Part shown: one piece after another, positions 1 through 8,318 of the stretch
Layout of the letters: the number at the start of each line of letters is the position of its first letter
How positions within the stretch are numbered: position 1 is the stretch's first letter
NCBI RefSeq assembly: GCF_025352645.1
Contig: NZ_JANXSO010000017.1
Span: 62,001-126,000, forward strand
Source of the DNA: Iodobacter sp.
GTDB taxonomy: Bacteria; Pseudomonadota; Gammaproteobacteria; Burkholderiales; Chitinibacteraceae
Reading direction: 5' to 3'
Length of the DNA: 64,000 bases
Notes under the pieces: generated by a model
What the model was told of the DNA's origin: nothing
What the model saw: the letters and a program-made list of their open reading frames with translations, nothing else
The model's database searches: none
Position numbers and translations under genes: made by a program

Positions 1-526
1 TCAGGCCGCTGACCAAGCCACAGGCTGCCCAGTTATTTTTGCCTCCCGCTACGGTGATATGGCTCAGTCTGTAGAGCAACTGCAACTGTTAGCCCAAAGC
101 GGCGCGCTGTCACCTAGCGCCTTTAGCATGTCGGTGCATAACGCTATTTCTGCTTTGTTTTCAATTGCCCGCAAAGACACCGCCAGCTACACCGCGATTG
201 CCGCTGGAGAGGAAACCATAGAAGCGGCATTCACCGAAGCGATCGGCCTACTGGCTGATGGCGCAGCAAGCGTATTACTGGTGTACTACGAAGAGCCTTT
301 ATCTGCGCCGCACCATGTTTTTGCAGCGTATCCCACCTTTGCACATGCCTTTGCCTGCCGTTTAGTAAAAGCCGACAGAGGATTTAGCCTCAGCAGCCAC
401 ACCACAACCAGCACCACCGCTAATCTAGCTGACGGTTTGGCCGTACTGGATTTTTTACTTTCAGAACAGCACAGCCTCCTGCATACCGCTGGAGCACGAA
501 CCTGGGTCTGGCAACAAAATGTTTAA
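1..526 (+). CDS. Ketosynthase-like chain-length factor of the APE cluster (5' truncated by window)
   Basis: The reading frame is open from base 2 and continues upstream of the window, so only the C-terminal part (about 175 residues) is visible. The fragment begins with a segment typical of the KS-like 'chain length factor' proteins (Ketoacyl-synt_2 family) of aryl-polyene clusters: FASRYGDM followed by a helix and the SVHNA motif. These proteins pair with a true ketosynthase and usually lack its catalytic cysteine; that part lies outside the window. The gene overlaps the next one (acyltransferase at 519) by 8 bases, which indicates translational coupling in one operon. The role as the APE partner KS (ApeC-like) is inferred from position and similarity. 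Confidence 0.8.
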   Translation, partial: QAADQATGCPVIFASRYGDMAQSVEQLQLLAQSGALSPSAFSMSVHNAISALFSIARKDTASYTAIAAGEETIEAAFTEAIGLLADGAASVLLVYYEEPLSAPHHVFAAYPTFAHAFACRLVKADRGFSLSSHTTTSTTANLADGLAVLDFLLSEQHSLLHTAGARTWVWQQNV

Positions 527-1301
527 GTCATTTGAACGAGGGTGGCGTATTCTTGCCACGGCGATAGCCTTCAGCGTATTTGGCGCTGGTGGATTGCTAT
601 TGGGTTTGGTTTTTTTCCCACTACTTAATCTGTGCATGCAGCAAAATTCACAAAAAACCCGTATTGCCCGCCTCACTGTTCATTATGCGTTTAAGCTCTT
701 TATTGAATTAATGCGCATCACGGGAATTTTGCGTTACCGCATCAACGGCATAGAAAAGCTGAACCGCCAAGGCTTACTGATTCTGGCCAACCACCCCACC
801 CTGATTGACGTGGTGTTTTTGATTTCGCTCATCAAAAATGCCGACTGCGTAGTCAAGGCTGGGCTAGCCAAAAACCCTTTTACCCGTGGCCCGATTAAAG
901 GCACAGGTTATATTTGCAATGACTCCGGCACACAGCTATTGGATGATTGCATAGCGTCACTGCATGCAAGCAACAATCTGCTTATTTTTCCCGAAGGCAC
1001 ACGCACCGCCACCGATGGCAGCATGAAGCTACAACGAGGCGCTGCCAATATTGCTTTACGCGGCGAATGCAATATCACCCCCGTAACAATACGCTGTACC
1101 CCACTCAGCCTAACCAGAGGGCTGCCGTGGTGGAAAGTACCGGCCAGCCAGATGATTTTTACCTTGGACGTAGGTGACGATATTGCGGTTGCGCCGTTTT
1201 TAGCACAGGCTAATGGCGAAACCGCCCTCGCCGCACGCCAGCTTACACAGCATTTGCACGACTATTTTTTACCGGAGAAACCCGCCCATGCTGGTGCTTG
1301 A
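519..1301 (+). CDS. Lysophospholipid acyltransferase-like protein (PlsC type), APE cluster
   Basis: This 260-residue protein is a membrane-associated 1-acyl-glycerol-3-phosphate acyltransferase-type enzyme. The HX4D motif is visible as H92-PTLI-D97 and the second PlsC motif as FPEGTR near residue 157. A hydrophobic N-terminal segment (about residues 12-38) should anchor it in the inner membrane. In APE clusters an acyltransferase of this type (ApeD-like) is thought to help attach the polyene acyl chain to a lipid; that role is inference here. The ATG at 519 overlaps the upstream stop and the gene overlaps the following ACP gene by 14 bases. Confidence 0.85.
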   Translation: MFKSFERGWRILATAIAFSVFGAGGLLLGLVFFPLLNLCMQQNSQKTRIARLTVHYAFKLFIELMRITGILRYRINGIEKLNRQGLLILANHPTLIDVVFLISLIKNADCVVKAGLAKNPFTRGPIKGTGYICNDSGTQLLDDCIASLHASNNLLIFPEGTRTATDGSMKLQRGAANIALRGECNITPVTIRCTPLSLTRGLPWWKVPASQMIFTLDVGDDIAVAPFLAQANGETALAARQLTQHLHDYFLPEKPAHAGA

Positions 1302-1548
1302 ACAAGAAATTAAAGAACTGATTATTACCGCCCTCAATCTTGAAGACCTCATCCCTGATGATATCGACAGCAAGGCCCCGTTGTTTGTGGATGGGCTAGG
1401 ACTGGACTCTATCGATGCCTTAGAGCTAGGTTTGGCCCTGCAAAAAAAATACCGCGTTAGCCTATCGGCCGACTCAACAGAAACGCGCGCGCACTTTGCC
1501 AGCGTTCAAGCCTTAGCGGCTTTTGTTTCAGCAGCCCAGCCAGCATAA
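1288..1548 (+). CDS. Acyl carrier protein 1 (APE cluster)
   Basis: An 86-residue acyl carrier protein. The start at 1288 is chosen because GGAGA precedes it at a good distance and the product then has normal ACP length; a longer open frame begins at 1213 inside the upstream gene. The 4'-phosphopantetheine attachment serine lies in GLDSIDALEL, the standard DSxDxxE-type motif. It should carry the growing polyene chain between the ketosynthases, ketoreductase and dehydratase. It is one of two tandem ACP genes, as in the E. coli-type ape cluster (apeE/apeF). Confidence 0.9.
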   Translation: MLVLEQEIKELIITALNLEDLIPDDIDSKAPLFVDGLGLDSIDALELGLALQKKYRVSLSADSTETRAHFASVQALAAFVSAAQPA

Positions 1549-1595
1549 ACGCACCACCGCACACGCTTAAATTTAGTTGTAGCAAGGAATAAAGC

Positions 1596-1853
1596 ATGAC
1601 CAAGCAAGAAATGTTTGAGCGTCTTAGCGCTATTTTGCAAGAAACTTTTGATACAGAAATCAGCAAAATCACGCCAGAAGCCCGCCTTTACGAAGATCTA
1701 GATATCGACAGCATCGATGCCGTTGATTTAATCGTCAAACTCAAACCTATCGCGGGCAAACGCCTGCACCCCGACGCTTTTAAAGCCGTTCGCACCCTGC
1801 AAGATGTCGTTGACGCACTTTATGAGCTGATGCAGGAAAAATCTGCCGTTTAA
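1596..1853 (+). CDS. Acyl carrier protein 2 (APE cluster)
   Basis: An 85-residue acyl carrier protein with the phosphopantetheine site in DIDSIDAVDL. An AAGGA ribosome-binding site sits a few bases before the ATG. It follows the first ACP gene by 47 bases and precedes the membrane protein gene by 4 bases. The two ACPs differ clearly in sequence, so they probably serve different steps (for example starter loading against extension); which does which cannot be told from sequence. Confidence 0.9.
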   Translation: MTKQEMFERLSAILQETFDTEISKITPEARLYEDLDIDSIDAVDLIVKLKPIAGKRLHPDAFKAVRTLQDVVDALYELMQEKSAV

Positions 1854-1857
1854 GCCT

Positions 1858-2391
1858 ATGCGTAACGTTATTTTAGCGGTGCTAACACTGCTCTATCCTC
1901 TGCTTATTTATCGTGGGATGGGGCATTTCGAGCCCAAATGGCTAGCACTTTTGCTGCTAGCCATCGCACTAACACGCGCCGTACTCAGCAAAGAAAAAGT
2001 CTGGCTCATTGCCGCTGCAGGTGCGGCAGTGCTGGCTGCGATCAGTTTTTTTAGCAATCAAGCGCTGCCACTTAAACTCTACCCAGTACTGGTCAATGCC
2101 GTGCTATGCCTGGTGTTTGCCTTAACACTGGTTTATCCGCCGAGTGCCATCGAGCGACTGGCCAGATTAAGCGAGCCGGACCTCCCCCCCAGCGGCGTGC
2201 GCTATACCCGCAGGGTGACGCAGGTCTGGTGTGGTTTTTTTATTTTTAACGGGAGTGCGGCACTGATGAGCGCACTCTGGTCAGACGCCGCATGGGCGAT
2301 TTACAACGGCTTAATTGCTTATCTACTGATGGGTATTTTATTTCTGGGTGAATGGCTCATTCGCAGGCGAGTAAAGGCAGCACATGGCTGA
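1858..2391 (+). CDS. COG4648-type integral membrane protein of APE cluster
   Basis: A 177-residue, strongly hydrophobic protein with about five predicted membrane segments spread from the N-terminus to about residue 165, ending in a basic tail (RRRVKAA). Its size and place between the ACP genes and the ligase gene match the conserved membrane protein of APE clusters (ApeG-like, COG4648). The biochemical role of the family is not established. The gene overlaps the following gene by 8 bases. Confidence 0.75.
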   Translation: MRNVILAVLTLLYPLLIYRGMGHFEPKWLALLLLAIALTRAVLSKEKVWLIAAAGAAVLAAISFFSNQALPLKLYPVLVNAVLCLVFALTLVYPPSAIERLARLSEPDLPPSGVRYTRRVTQVWCGFFIFNGSAALMSALWSDAAWAIYNGLIAYLLMGILFLGEWLIRRRVKAAHG

Positions 2392-4081
2392 GTTTATTTC
2401 TCTTGATCGCCTCCTTTCTCAAGGGCGGCCTTCCTCATATCTTATTGCCGTTGCAGACACCGCCGAGCAAAACCTTGATTTTGCCGCGTTTTCAATTCAG
2501 GCAGCTCGCTGGCGGCAAGCATTTAAAGCGCATTCTGGGCATAAATTTGCCCTGTACTTTAATAACAGCGCCACCTTTGCCGCCGCCCTAATGGGTGCTT
2601 GGCAGGCGGGGAAATGTGTTTACCTACCGGGTGACGCCTTACCCTCCACTTTGCAGCGCTTACGTCATGAGGTAGATGGTTTTGCTGGGGATTTACCTAG
2701 CGAATACGCGCCAGTACAGCCCAGAGCCGCTGCCATTGACCAGTGGAACGATCTAGACCTTAACGCCATATCACTGGTGGTTTACACCTCAGGCTCTAGC
2801 GGCGAGCCCAGCGCCATCCCTAAAAAACTATCGCAGCTGAGTAGCGAAGTGGCGGCTCTCCATGCTTGTTTTGGCCGGCACAGTGCCACGGTGCTGGCTA
2901 CCGTGTCGCATCAGCATATTTACGGCCTTTTATTTCGAGTGCTCTGGCCGATTTCTGCCGGATATGCTTTTGCCGCTGACCGACTCGCCTTCCCCGAAGA
3001 CATAGCTGCCGCGCTGAGCACCACCCCAGATGCCGTGCTAGTTGCCAGCCCTGCGCACTTAAAGCGTTTACCAGAACAACTTAATTGGGGCAAAGCAGCA
3101 AGCCATTTACGCATGTTATTTTCTTCTGGCGGGCCACTAAGCACCGAGGCACTGCACCTCTGCCGCAGCCTACTACGGCAAGCCCCCATTGAAGTCTACG
3201 GCAGCTCCGAAACCGGCGGCATTGCTTGGCGGGCTCGTCAGCAAGATGTGCAAACGGCATGGCAAACATTGCCTGGCGTGGCCGTAAAAGTGCGCGATGA
3301 GCTACTACAAGTACGCTCAGCCCATCTAAGCGACGATCAATGGCAGGCCTGCTCTGACCGCGTAACACTAACAGATTCAGGGTTTGAGCTAATAGGCCGT
3401 AGTGATCGGATTATCAAGATCGAAGAAAAACGGGTGTCGCTCAACGCAATAGAAGACGCGCTACTCACTACAGGGCTTTTGCAAGACGCCCGCATCGTTG
3501 CGCTTAAGGGAGCAAGGCTTACGCTAGGTGTTGTTGCTACACCGAACACAGCGGGCTGGCATCTCTTTGATACCGCAGGCAAACGCGCACTGAATCAACA
3601 GCTACGCAAAACTTTGGCCCTTTGTGTAGAAGCCAGCGCCCTGCCACGGCGCTTTCGATACTTGCATGCGCTGCCTACCAACAGCCAGAGCAAAGTCACC
3701 GAAACCGCACTTGCAGCGCTCTTTGACCCACGCCGCCCAGAGGCACGCGTACTGTCTTTAAGCAGCAATCATGCCTTACTGGCGATTGATGTTAAGGCAG
3801 ATTCACCTTTTTTTGACGGGCATTTTACTGACTCACCGGTTTTACCCGGTGTGGCACAAATTGAGTGGGCGCTGCGTTTAGCGCGCGAGCTATTTGATCT
3901 ACCAGCGGTTTTTTTACGGCTAGAGCTAATTAAGTTTCAGCAGGTCATCACCCCTGATAGCCGAATACAGCTGGAGCTTGGCACACAAGCTAAAGCTAAC
4001 GAATCTGTGCTTACATTTAAATTTCTATCTACTGCAGGCCCTCACGCCAGCGGCAAAATCGTGCTGGGAGCACATCCATGA
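2384..4081 (+). CDS. Adenylate-forming ligase fused to a 3-hydroxyacyl dehydratase-like domain
   Basis: The 565-residue protein has two parts. Residues 1 to about 440 form an AMP-dependent ligase, seen in the phosphate-binding loop YTSGSSGEPSAIPKK (about 130-145), the YGSSETGG motif and the SGFELIGRSDRIIKIEEKR hinge. Residues 460-565 form a hot-dog dehydratase-like domain with the FFDGHF and PVLPG motifs of the FabZ/ApeI type. In many APE clusters these are two separate genes (ApeH ligase and ApeI dehydratase); here they are one chain. The ligase probably activates the aromatic starter acid for loading on an ACP, and the second domain takes part in the dehydration step. Overlap with the next gene is 4 bases (ATGA). 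Confidence 0.88.
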   Translation: MAEFISLDRLLSQGRPSSYLIAVADTAEQNLDFAAFSIQAARWRQAFKAHSGHKFALYFNNSATFAAALMGAWQAGKCVYLPGDALPSTLQRLRHEVDGFAGDLPSEYAPVQPRAAAIDQWNDLDLNAISLVVYTSGSSGEPSAIPKKLSQLSSEVAALHACFGRHSATVLATVSHQHIYGLLFRVLWPISAGYAFAADRLAFPEDIAAALSTTPDAVLVASPAHLKRLPEQLNWGKAASHLRMLFSSGGPLSTEALHLCRSLLRQAPIEVYGSSETGGIAWRARQQDVQTAWQTLPGVAVKVRDELLQVRSAHLSDDQWQACSDRVTLTDSGFELIGRSDRIIKIEEKRVSLNAIEDALLTTGLLQDARIVALKGARLTLGVVATPNTAGWHLFDTAGKRALNQQLRKTLALCVEASALPRRFRYLHALPTNSQSKVTETALAALFDPRRPEARVLSLSSNHALLAIDVKADSPFFDGHFTDSPVLPGVAQIEWALRLARELFDLPAVFLRLELIKFQQVITPDSRIQLELGTQAKANESVLTFKFLSTAGPHASGKIVLGAHP

Positions 4082-4815
4082 GCCTCATCAAGATCTGTGT
4101 GGTTATCCCCGTATATAACCATGGTGCAGCGATAGGCGCAGTAGTGGCATCCGTACAACGCCATGGACTGCACTGTATTTTAGTTGATGATGGCAGCGAC
4201 GCTAACTGTGCAGCAGTACTGGATCAGCTAGAAGCAACAGGCATTACACTGATTCGGCTAGCAAAAAACCAAGGGAAAGGCGGGGCAATGATTGCAGGGT
4301 TTCGCAGCGCCTCTGCCCTAGGCTATAGCCATGTTTTACAGATTGATGCTGATGGTCAGCACAATACCGCCGACATCCCTAAATTTGTAGTACTGGCTCA
4401 GCAAAACCAGCCGGCCTTAATCTGCGGCTGTCCTGTTTACGATGAAAGTGTGCCCAAAGCCCGTCTCTATGGCCGTTATGCCACTCATATTTGGGTGTGG
4501 ATCAACACCCTATCGCTGGCAATTAAAGACTCCATGTGCGGTTTTCGCGTTTATCCGCTGGCCCCAACTATTGCGCTTTTTGATAGCACCAACATTGGCA
4601 AACGCATGGATTTTGATATCGAAGTGGCAGTGCGGCTGCACTGGCGCGGCATGCCTGTCATCAACCAACCGACCCGTGTCAGCTACCCTAGTGATGGGAT
4701 ATCACACTTTAAAGTTCTGAAAGACAATCTGCTGATCTCTCGTATGCATGCCCAGCTTTTTGCCGGAATGCTGCTGCGCTCACCTTTGCTGATCTGGCGG
4801 AAAATTGCTGCATGA
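4078..4815 (+). CDS. Family 2 glycosyltransferase (APE cluster)
   Basis: A 245-residue GT-A fold glycosyltransferase of family 2. The N-terminal VVIPVYNHG nucleotide-sugar binding segment and the metal-binding motif DADGQH (about residue 87) are both present, as is a family-typical CGFRVYP segment. It is joined to its neighbours by ATGA overlaps on both sides (4078/4081 and 4812/4815), so it is translated with the ligase and the acyltransferase. In APE clusters the glycosyltransferase and adjacent acyltransferase are thought to build the lipid anchor; the acceptor is unknown. Confidence 0.85.
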   Translation: MSLIKICVVIPVYNHGAAIGAVVASVQRHGLHCILVDDGSDANCAAVLDQLEATGITLIRLAKNQGKGGAMIAGFRSASALGYSHVLQIDADGQHNTADIPKFVVLAQQNQPALICGCPVYDESVPKARLYGRYATHIWVWINTLSLAIKDSMCGFRVYPLAPTIALFDSTNIGKRMDFDIEVAVRLHWRGMPVINQPTRVSYPSDGISHFKVLKDNLLISRMHAQLFAGMLLRSPLLIWRKIAA

Positions 4816-5750
4816 ATAAGCAGAACCAACACTGGGCAGACATCGGCGAAAATACCTTTATTACCGGCATCTGGCTGCTATTTCATGTGCATCGCTTAGC
4901 TGGCCGCTGGCCATTTCGGCTGTGTATTTACCCTGTTGTTACCCTGCAATGGCTAACTAGACCCAGCCTACGTTATGCCTCTATGCAATATCTGCAGCGG
5001 CTTGAAGCCGCCACAGGCGCGCTCGGCCATACGCCATCAATACGAGACAGCCTAAAACACCTCGCGCTATTTGCCGAAACCATGCTGGATAAGCTGCTCG
5101 CTGCATCAGGCAAATATCGCTTTGATCAAATCAAAACCGAAGGCCGCGAAGCTTTTTACGCTGTAGCCGAGCAGGGGCTAGGCGGCATTATTGTCACCGC
5201 CCACCTTGGCTGCTTAGAGCTATGCCGTGCTATGGCGGCGCAGCGGAGCAAAATCCGCCTCAATATTCTGGTGCATACCCGTCACGCCGTACAATTCAAT
5301 CAATTACTTAAGCGGCTTAACCCAGATAACGACTTACAACTCATTGAAGTCACCGAAGTGGGCCCCGCCACCGCCGTGCTACTGCAAAGCAAAATTGCCG
5401 CTGGGGAATACATCGTGATTGCGGGCGACCGTATTCCTGTATTTGCCAGCCAAACCGTACAAGCTGATTTTTTAGGCCATAGCGCCCCGTTCCCAGTTGG
5501 GCCCTATATTTTGGCCAACTTGCTCAAATGCCCACTCTATTTACTGGGCTGCATCCATGAAGGGCGTGGCTACCGTATTCATTTTGAAACCCTCGCTGAT
5601 AAGGTCGTTTTACCACGCGGCCAGCGAGCTATCGCCATGGCTGGCTACGCGCAGCAATACGCCGATGCGCTCACCATCTTGCTGAAACGCTCGCCCTATG
5701 ACTGGTTCAATTTCTTTGCCTTTTGGGACCAAAGCCATGCCAGCCAATGA
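4812..5750 (+). CDS. LpxL/HtrB-type lysophospholipid acyltransferase (APE cluster)
   Basis: A 312-residue member of the lauroyl/myristoyl acyltransferase family. The catalytic HX4E motif of this branch is visible as AHLGCLE around residue 133, and the C-terminal YDWFNFF segment is also typical. It differs from the PlsC-type enzyme at 519 in motif type (HX4E rather than HX4D), so the cluster has two unlike acyltransferases. It probably transfers the finished polyene acyl group from ACP to a lipid or glycolipid at the inner membrane. In some species this domain is fused to the glycosyltransferase that here precedes it. Confidence 0.85.
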   Translation: MNKQNQHWADIGENTFITGIWLLFHVHRLAGRWPFRLCIYPVVTLQWLTRPSLRYASMQYLQRLEAATGALGHTPSIRDSLKHLALFAETMLDKLLAASGKYRFDQIKTEGREAFYAVAEQGLGGIIVTAHLGCLELCRAMAAQRSKIRLNILVHTRHAVQFNQLLKRLNPDNDLQLIEVTEVGPATAVLLQSKIAAGEYIVIAGDRIPVFASQTVQADFLGHSAPFPVGPYILANLLKCPLYLLGCIHEGRGYRIHFETLADKVVLPRGQRAIAMAGYAQQYADALTILLKRSPYDWFNFFAFWDQSHASQ

Positions 5751-5824
5751 TACAGCAACGCACCAAGACTATATTTGCCCTGCCAAGCACTGGCTCCACT
5801 TTTCAGACTTCCGGAACCCAATCC

Positions 5825-7375
5825 ATGCCAACAACTCATACCCCGGCGATCTGCTTTGACGGCAGCCGCTTAAGCATCGAAGATATCGTCGCAATTTCAC
5901 AGAAAAAATCATCTGCAGCGCTCTCTGCCAACCCTGATTTTCGTGGCCGTATTCAAAAGGGCGCGGATTTTTTAGACCGTCTACTCAAGGATGATGGCGT
6001 TATTTATGGCGTGACCACCGGCTATGGTGATTCTTGCACCGTCACCATTCCGCCTGAGCTAATCGCAGAACTACCGCATCATCTTTACACCTACCACGGC
6101 TGCGGCGCTGGGCGTTTTCTGACCCCTGAAGAAACCCGCGCCGTGATCGCAACTCGGCTAAGCTCTTTATCGCAAGGGATGTCAGGCGTTAGCATTGCGC
6201 TCTTAGATCAGCTTGAGGCCTTACTTAATCACGACATTCTGCCGCTGATTCCTGCGGAAGGCTCGGTAGGGGCTAGTGGTGATTTAACCCCTCTCTCTTA
6301 CGTGGCCGCCGTGCTTTGTGGTGAACGTGAGGTGATGTACCGTGGCGAGCGCCGCGATGCCAGCGATGTATTTACTGAACTCAATATCCAACCACTACGC
6401 CTGCGCCCAAAAGAAGGCCTCGCCATGATGAATGGCACGGCGGTGATGACCGCACTGGCTTGCCTCGCGTGGCAGCGTGCCAATTATTTATGCAAATTAT
6501 CCGCCAGACTCACCGCCATGAATGTGGTGGCGAGTGCGGGCAATGCGCATCATTTTGATGAAACCCTATTTGCCGTTAAGCCACATGCGGGCCAGCAAGC
6601 GGTGGCCGCGCGTATCCGCAGTGATTTGGCCAGCCCAAAGCCCAGCCGTAACGACGAGCGCTTGCAAGACCGCTATTCCCTGCGCTGCGCGCCGCATGTG
6701 ATTGGCGTACTAGAAGACGCATTGCCGTTTTTTAGAACCCTGATCGAAAACGAGCTCAACAGCGCTAACGACAACCCGATTATTGATGCGACCAACGAGC
6801 GGGTGCTGCATGGTGGGCATTTCTATGGCGGGCATATTGCTTTTGCGATGGACAGCCTGAAAAACACCGTGGCCAATCTGGCTGATTTACTAGATCGCCA
6901 GTTGGCGCTTTTGGTAGACACCCGCTTTAATCACGGCCTGCCGTCCAATTTATCCGGCTGCACCGGCCCGCGTGCGGCCATTAATCATGGCTTAAAAGCG
7001 CTACAAATCAGTGTATCGGCATGGACGGCCGAAGCACTGAAGCAAACCATGCCCGCCTCGGTGTTTAGCCGCTCGACCGAATGCCATAATCAAGACAAAG
7101 TCAGCATGGGCACCATCGCCGCCCGCGATGCCTTACGCGTATTGGAGCTAACCGAGCAAGTAGTTGCCGCCATGTTGATTGCTGCACGTCAGGGAATCGC
7201 ACTGCGCCGCCGCATCGATCCAAGCTTGCATCTGCCAGAAGCACTGGCCACCATGCAGGCCGATTTAGAAGACCGTATCCCACTGATTGTGGAAGACCGC
7301 GCCCTAGATAAAGAGCTGCAGACGCTGATCAGCAATATTCGTGAACAAGCATGGGTGCTGTATGACGAGCAATAA
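5825..7375 (+). CDS. Aromatic amino acid ammonia-lyase (HAL/TAL family) of APE cluster
   Basis: A 516-residue member of the histidine/tyrosine/phenylalanine ammonia-lyase family. The Ala-Ser-Gly triad that cyclises to the MIO electrophile is at residues 150-152 (VGASGDL), and the catalytic YGVTTGYGDS loop is at 61-70. The residue pair at the ring-binding position is Y90-H91; His there fits tyrosine or histidine as substrate rather than phenylalanine. In a polyene cluster it most plausibly makes a 4-hydroxycinnamate-type starter. The start at 5825 gives family-like length. An ATG at 5747 overlaps the upstream stop (ATGA) like other genes of this operon, but the extra 26 codons use rare codons and do not resemble the family. 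Confidence 0.87.
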   Translation: MPTTHTPAICFDGSRLSIEDIVAISQKKSSAALSANPDFRGRIQKGADFLDRLLKDDGVIYGVTTGYGDSCTVTIPPELIAELPHHLYTYHGCGAGRFLTPEETRAVIATRLSSLSQGMSGVSIALLDQLEALLNHDILPLIPAEGSVGASGDLTPLSYVAAVLCGEREVMYRGERRDASDVFTELNIQPLRLRPKEGLAMMNGTAVMTALACLAWQRANYLCKLSARLTAMNVVASAGNAHHFDETLFAVKPHAGQQAVAARIRSDLASPKPSRNDERLQDRYSLRCAPHVIGVLEDALPFFRTLIENELNSANDNPIIDATNERVLHGGHFYGGHIAFAMDSLKNTVANLADLLDRQLALLVDTRFNHGLPSNLSGCTGPRAAINHGLKALQISVSAWTAEALKQTMPASVFSRSTECHNQDKVSMGTIAARDALRVLELTEQVVAAMLIAARQGIALRRRIDPSLHLPEALATMQADLEDRIPLIVEDRALDKELQTLISNIREQAWVLYDEQ

Positions 7376-7787
7376 TCTCAGCATTGAAATTCAGCTCTCA
7401 CCAGCTTTTCATGATTTAGACCCGATGAATATCGTCTGGCATGGCAATTACGCCAAATACCTAGAAATTGCCCGCTGCGCCCTATTGGCCAAGTTTAATT
7501 ACGATTACCCGCAAATGAAAGCGTCCGGCTATGCTTGGCCAATTGTTGATATGCGCTTGAAATACATCAAACCTGCCACCTTTGGCCAGCAATTGATAGT
7601 GCACGCCGAAATCACCGAGTGGGAATCGCGCTTAAAAATCAACTATCTGATCCGTGATGCCGTGAGCGGCCATAAAATCAACCAAGCACACACCATTCAG
7701 GTGGCGGTGGATATAGAGAGCGGCGAAATGCAATACGTCTGCCCAGCTATTTTATGGCAGCGGCTTGGGGTGGAGGAGCCGCAATGA
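7362..7787 (+). CDS. 4HBT/YbgC-type acyl thioesterase (APE cluster)
   Basis: A 141-residue single hot-dog fold thioesterase. The catalytic-type segment DLDPMNIVWHGNYAKYLE near residue 20 is characteristic of the 4-hydroxybenzoyl-CoA thioesterase/YbgC family. The ATG at 7362 lies inside the end of the ammonia-lyase gene (14-base overlap). It corresponds in position and family to ApeK and probably edits or releases acyl-ACP intermediates. Confidence 0.85.
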   Translation: MTSNNLSIEIQLSPAFHDLDPMNIVWHGNYAKYLEIARCALLAKFNYDYPQMKASGYAWPIVDMRLKYIKPATFGQQLIVHAEITEWESRLKINYLIRDAVSGHKINQAHTIQVAVDIESGEMQYVCPAILWQRLGVEEPQ

Positions 7788-7894
7788 AAGCAGAAAAAAC
7801 TCACTCACTATTTTATGCAAGAAACTCCCCCATCCACTTGATATAAAAACAATTAGAAATAATTGATTCATCTAAATTTTAAAAGGTCTTTTCA

Positions 7895-8203
7895 ATGCAG
7901 TATCTTGTAATCGCTCTTATTTTATCTTCTATCACTTTAAGTGGCTGCGCATCCAGAGAAACAAAAACCAACCGAAAATTAAGTCAATTAGCTATTGTCA
8001 CACCACTTATTGACGACACTTACGAATCCAGCGCGAATCATCGTGACAACAACATTAAATCAGAAAAAATCGTACTCGCCTCAGCGACTACACAGTGCCA
8101 AAACCAAGGAAAAACACCTGTTGTCCTCGAAAAAAAAATCAAAGAAGCCCCTGAATTCGGCGTAATTCTTAAATTTAAATGCGAGGTCAAATCATCAAAA
8201 TAA
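7895..8203 (+). CDS. Small lipoprotein of unknown function, inserted in the APE operon
   Basis: A 102-residue protein with a lipoprotein signal: hydrophobic residues 3-15 followed by the lipobox LSGC (Cys18). No family was recognised. Two further cysteines (TQCQNQG and FKCEV) could form a disulfide. The gene and its flanks (7788-8318) are noticeably richer in A and T than the neighbouring biosynthetic genes and break the otherwise overlapping gene chain, so this looks like a later insertion. AAAGG precedes the ATG at normal distance. Confidence 0.65.
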   Translation: MQYLVIALILSSITLSGCASRETKTNRKLSQLAIVTPLIDDTYESSANHRDNNIKSEKIVLASATTQCQNQGKTPVVLEKKIKEAPEFGVILKFKCEVKSSK

Positions 8204-8318
8204 ACGGTCCATACTGTTTATTAAGGACAACTCACCATAAAGGAAGCTCCAAAAACAACGGCGCACCCTCTTGGTTCAGCTCAGCAACATTGGTCATTAC
8301 AAAAGATCTAACAAAACA

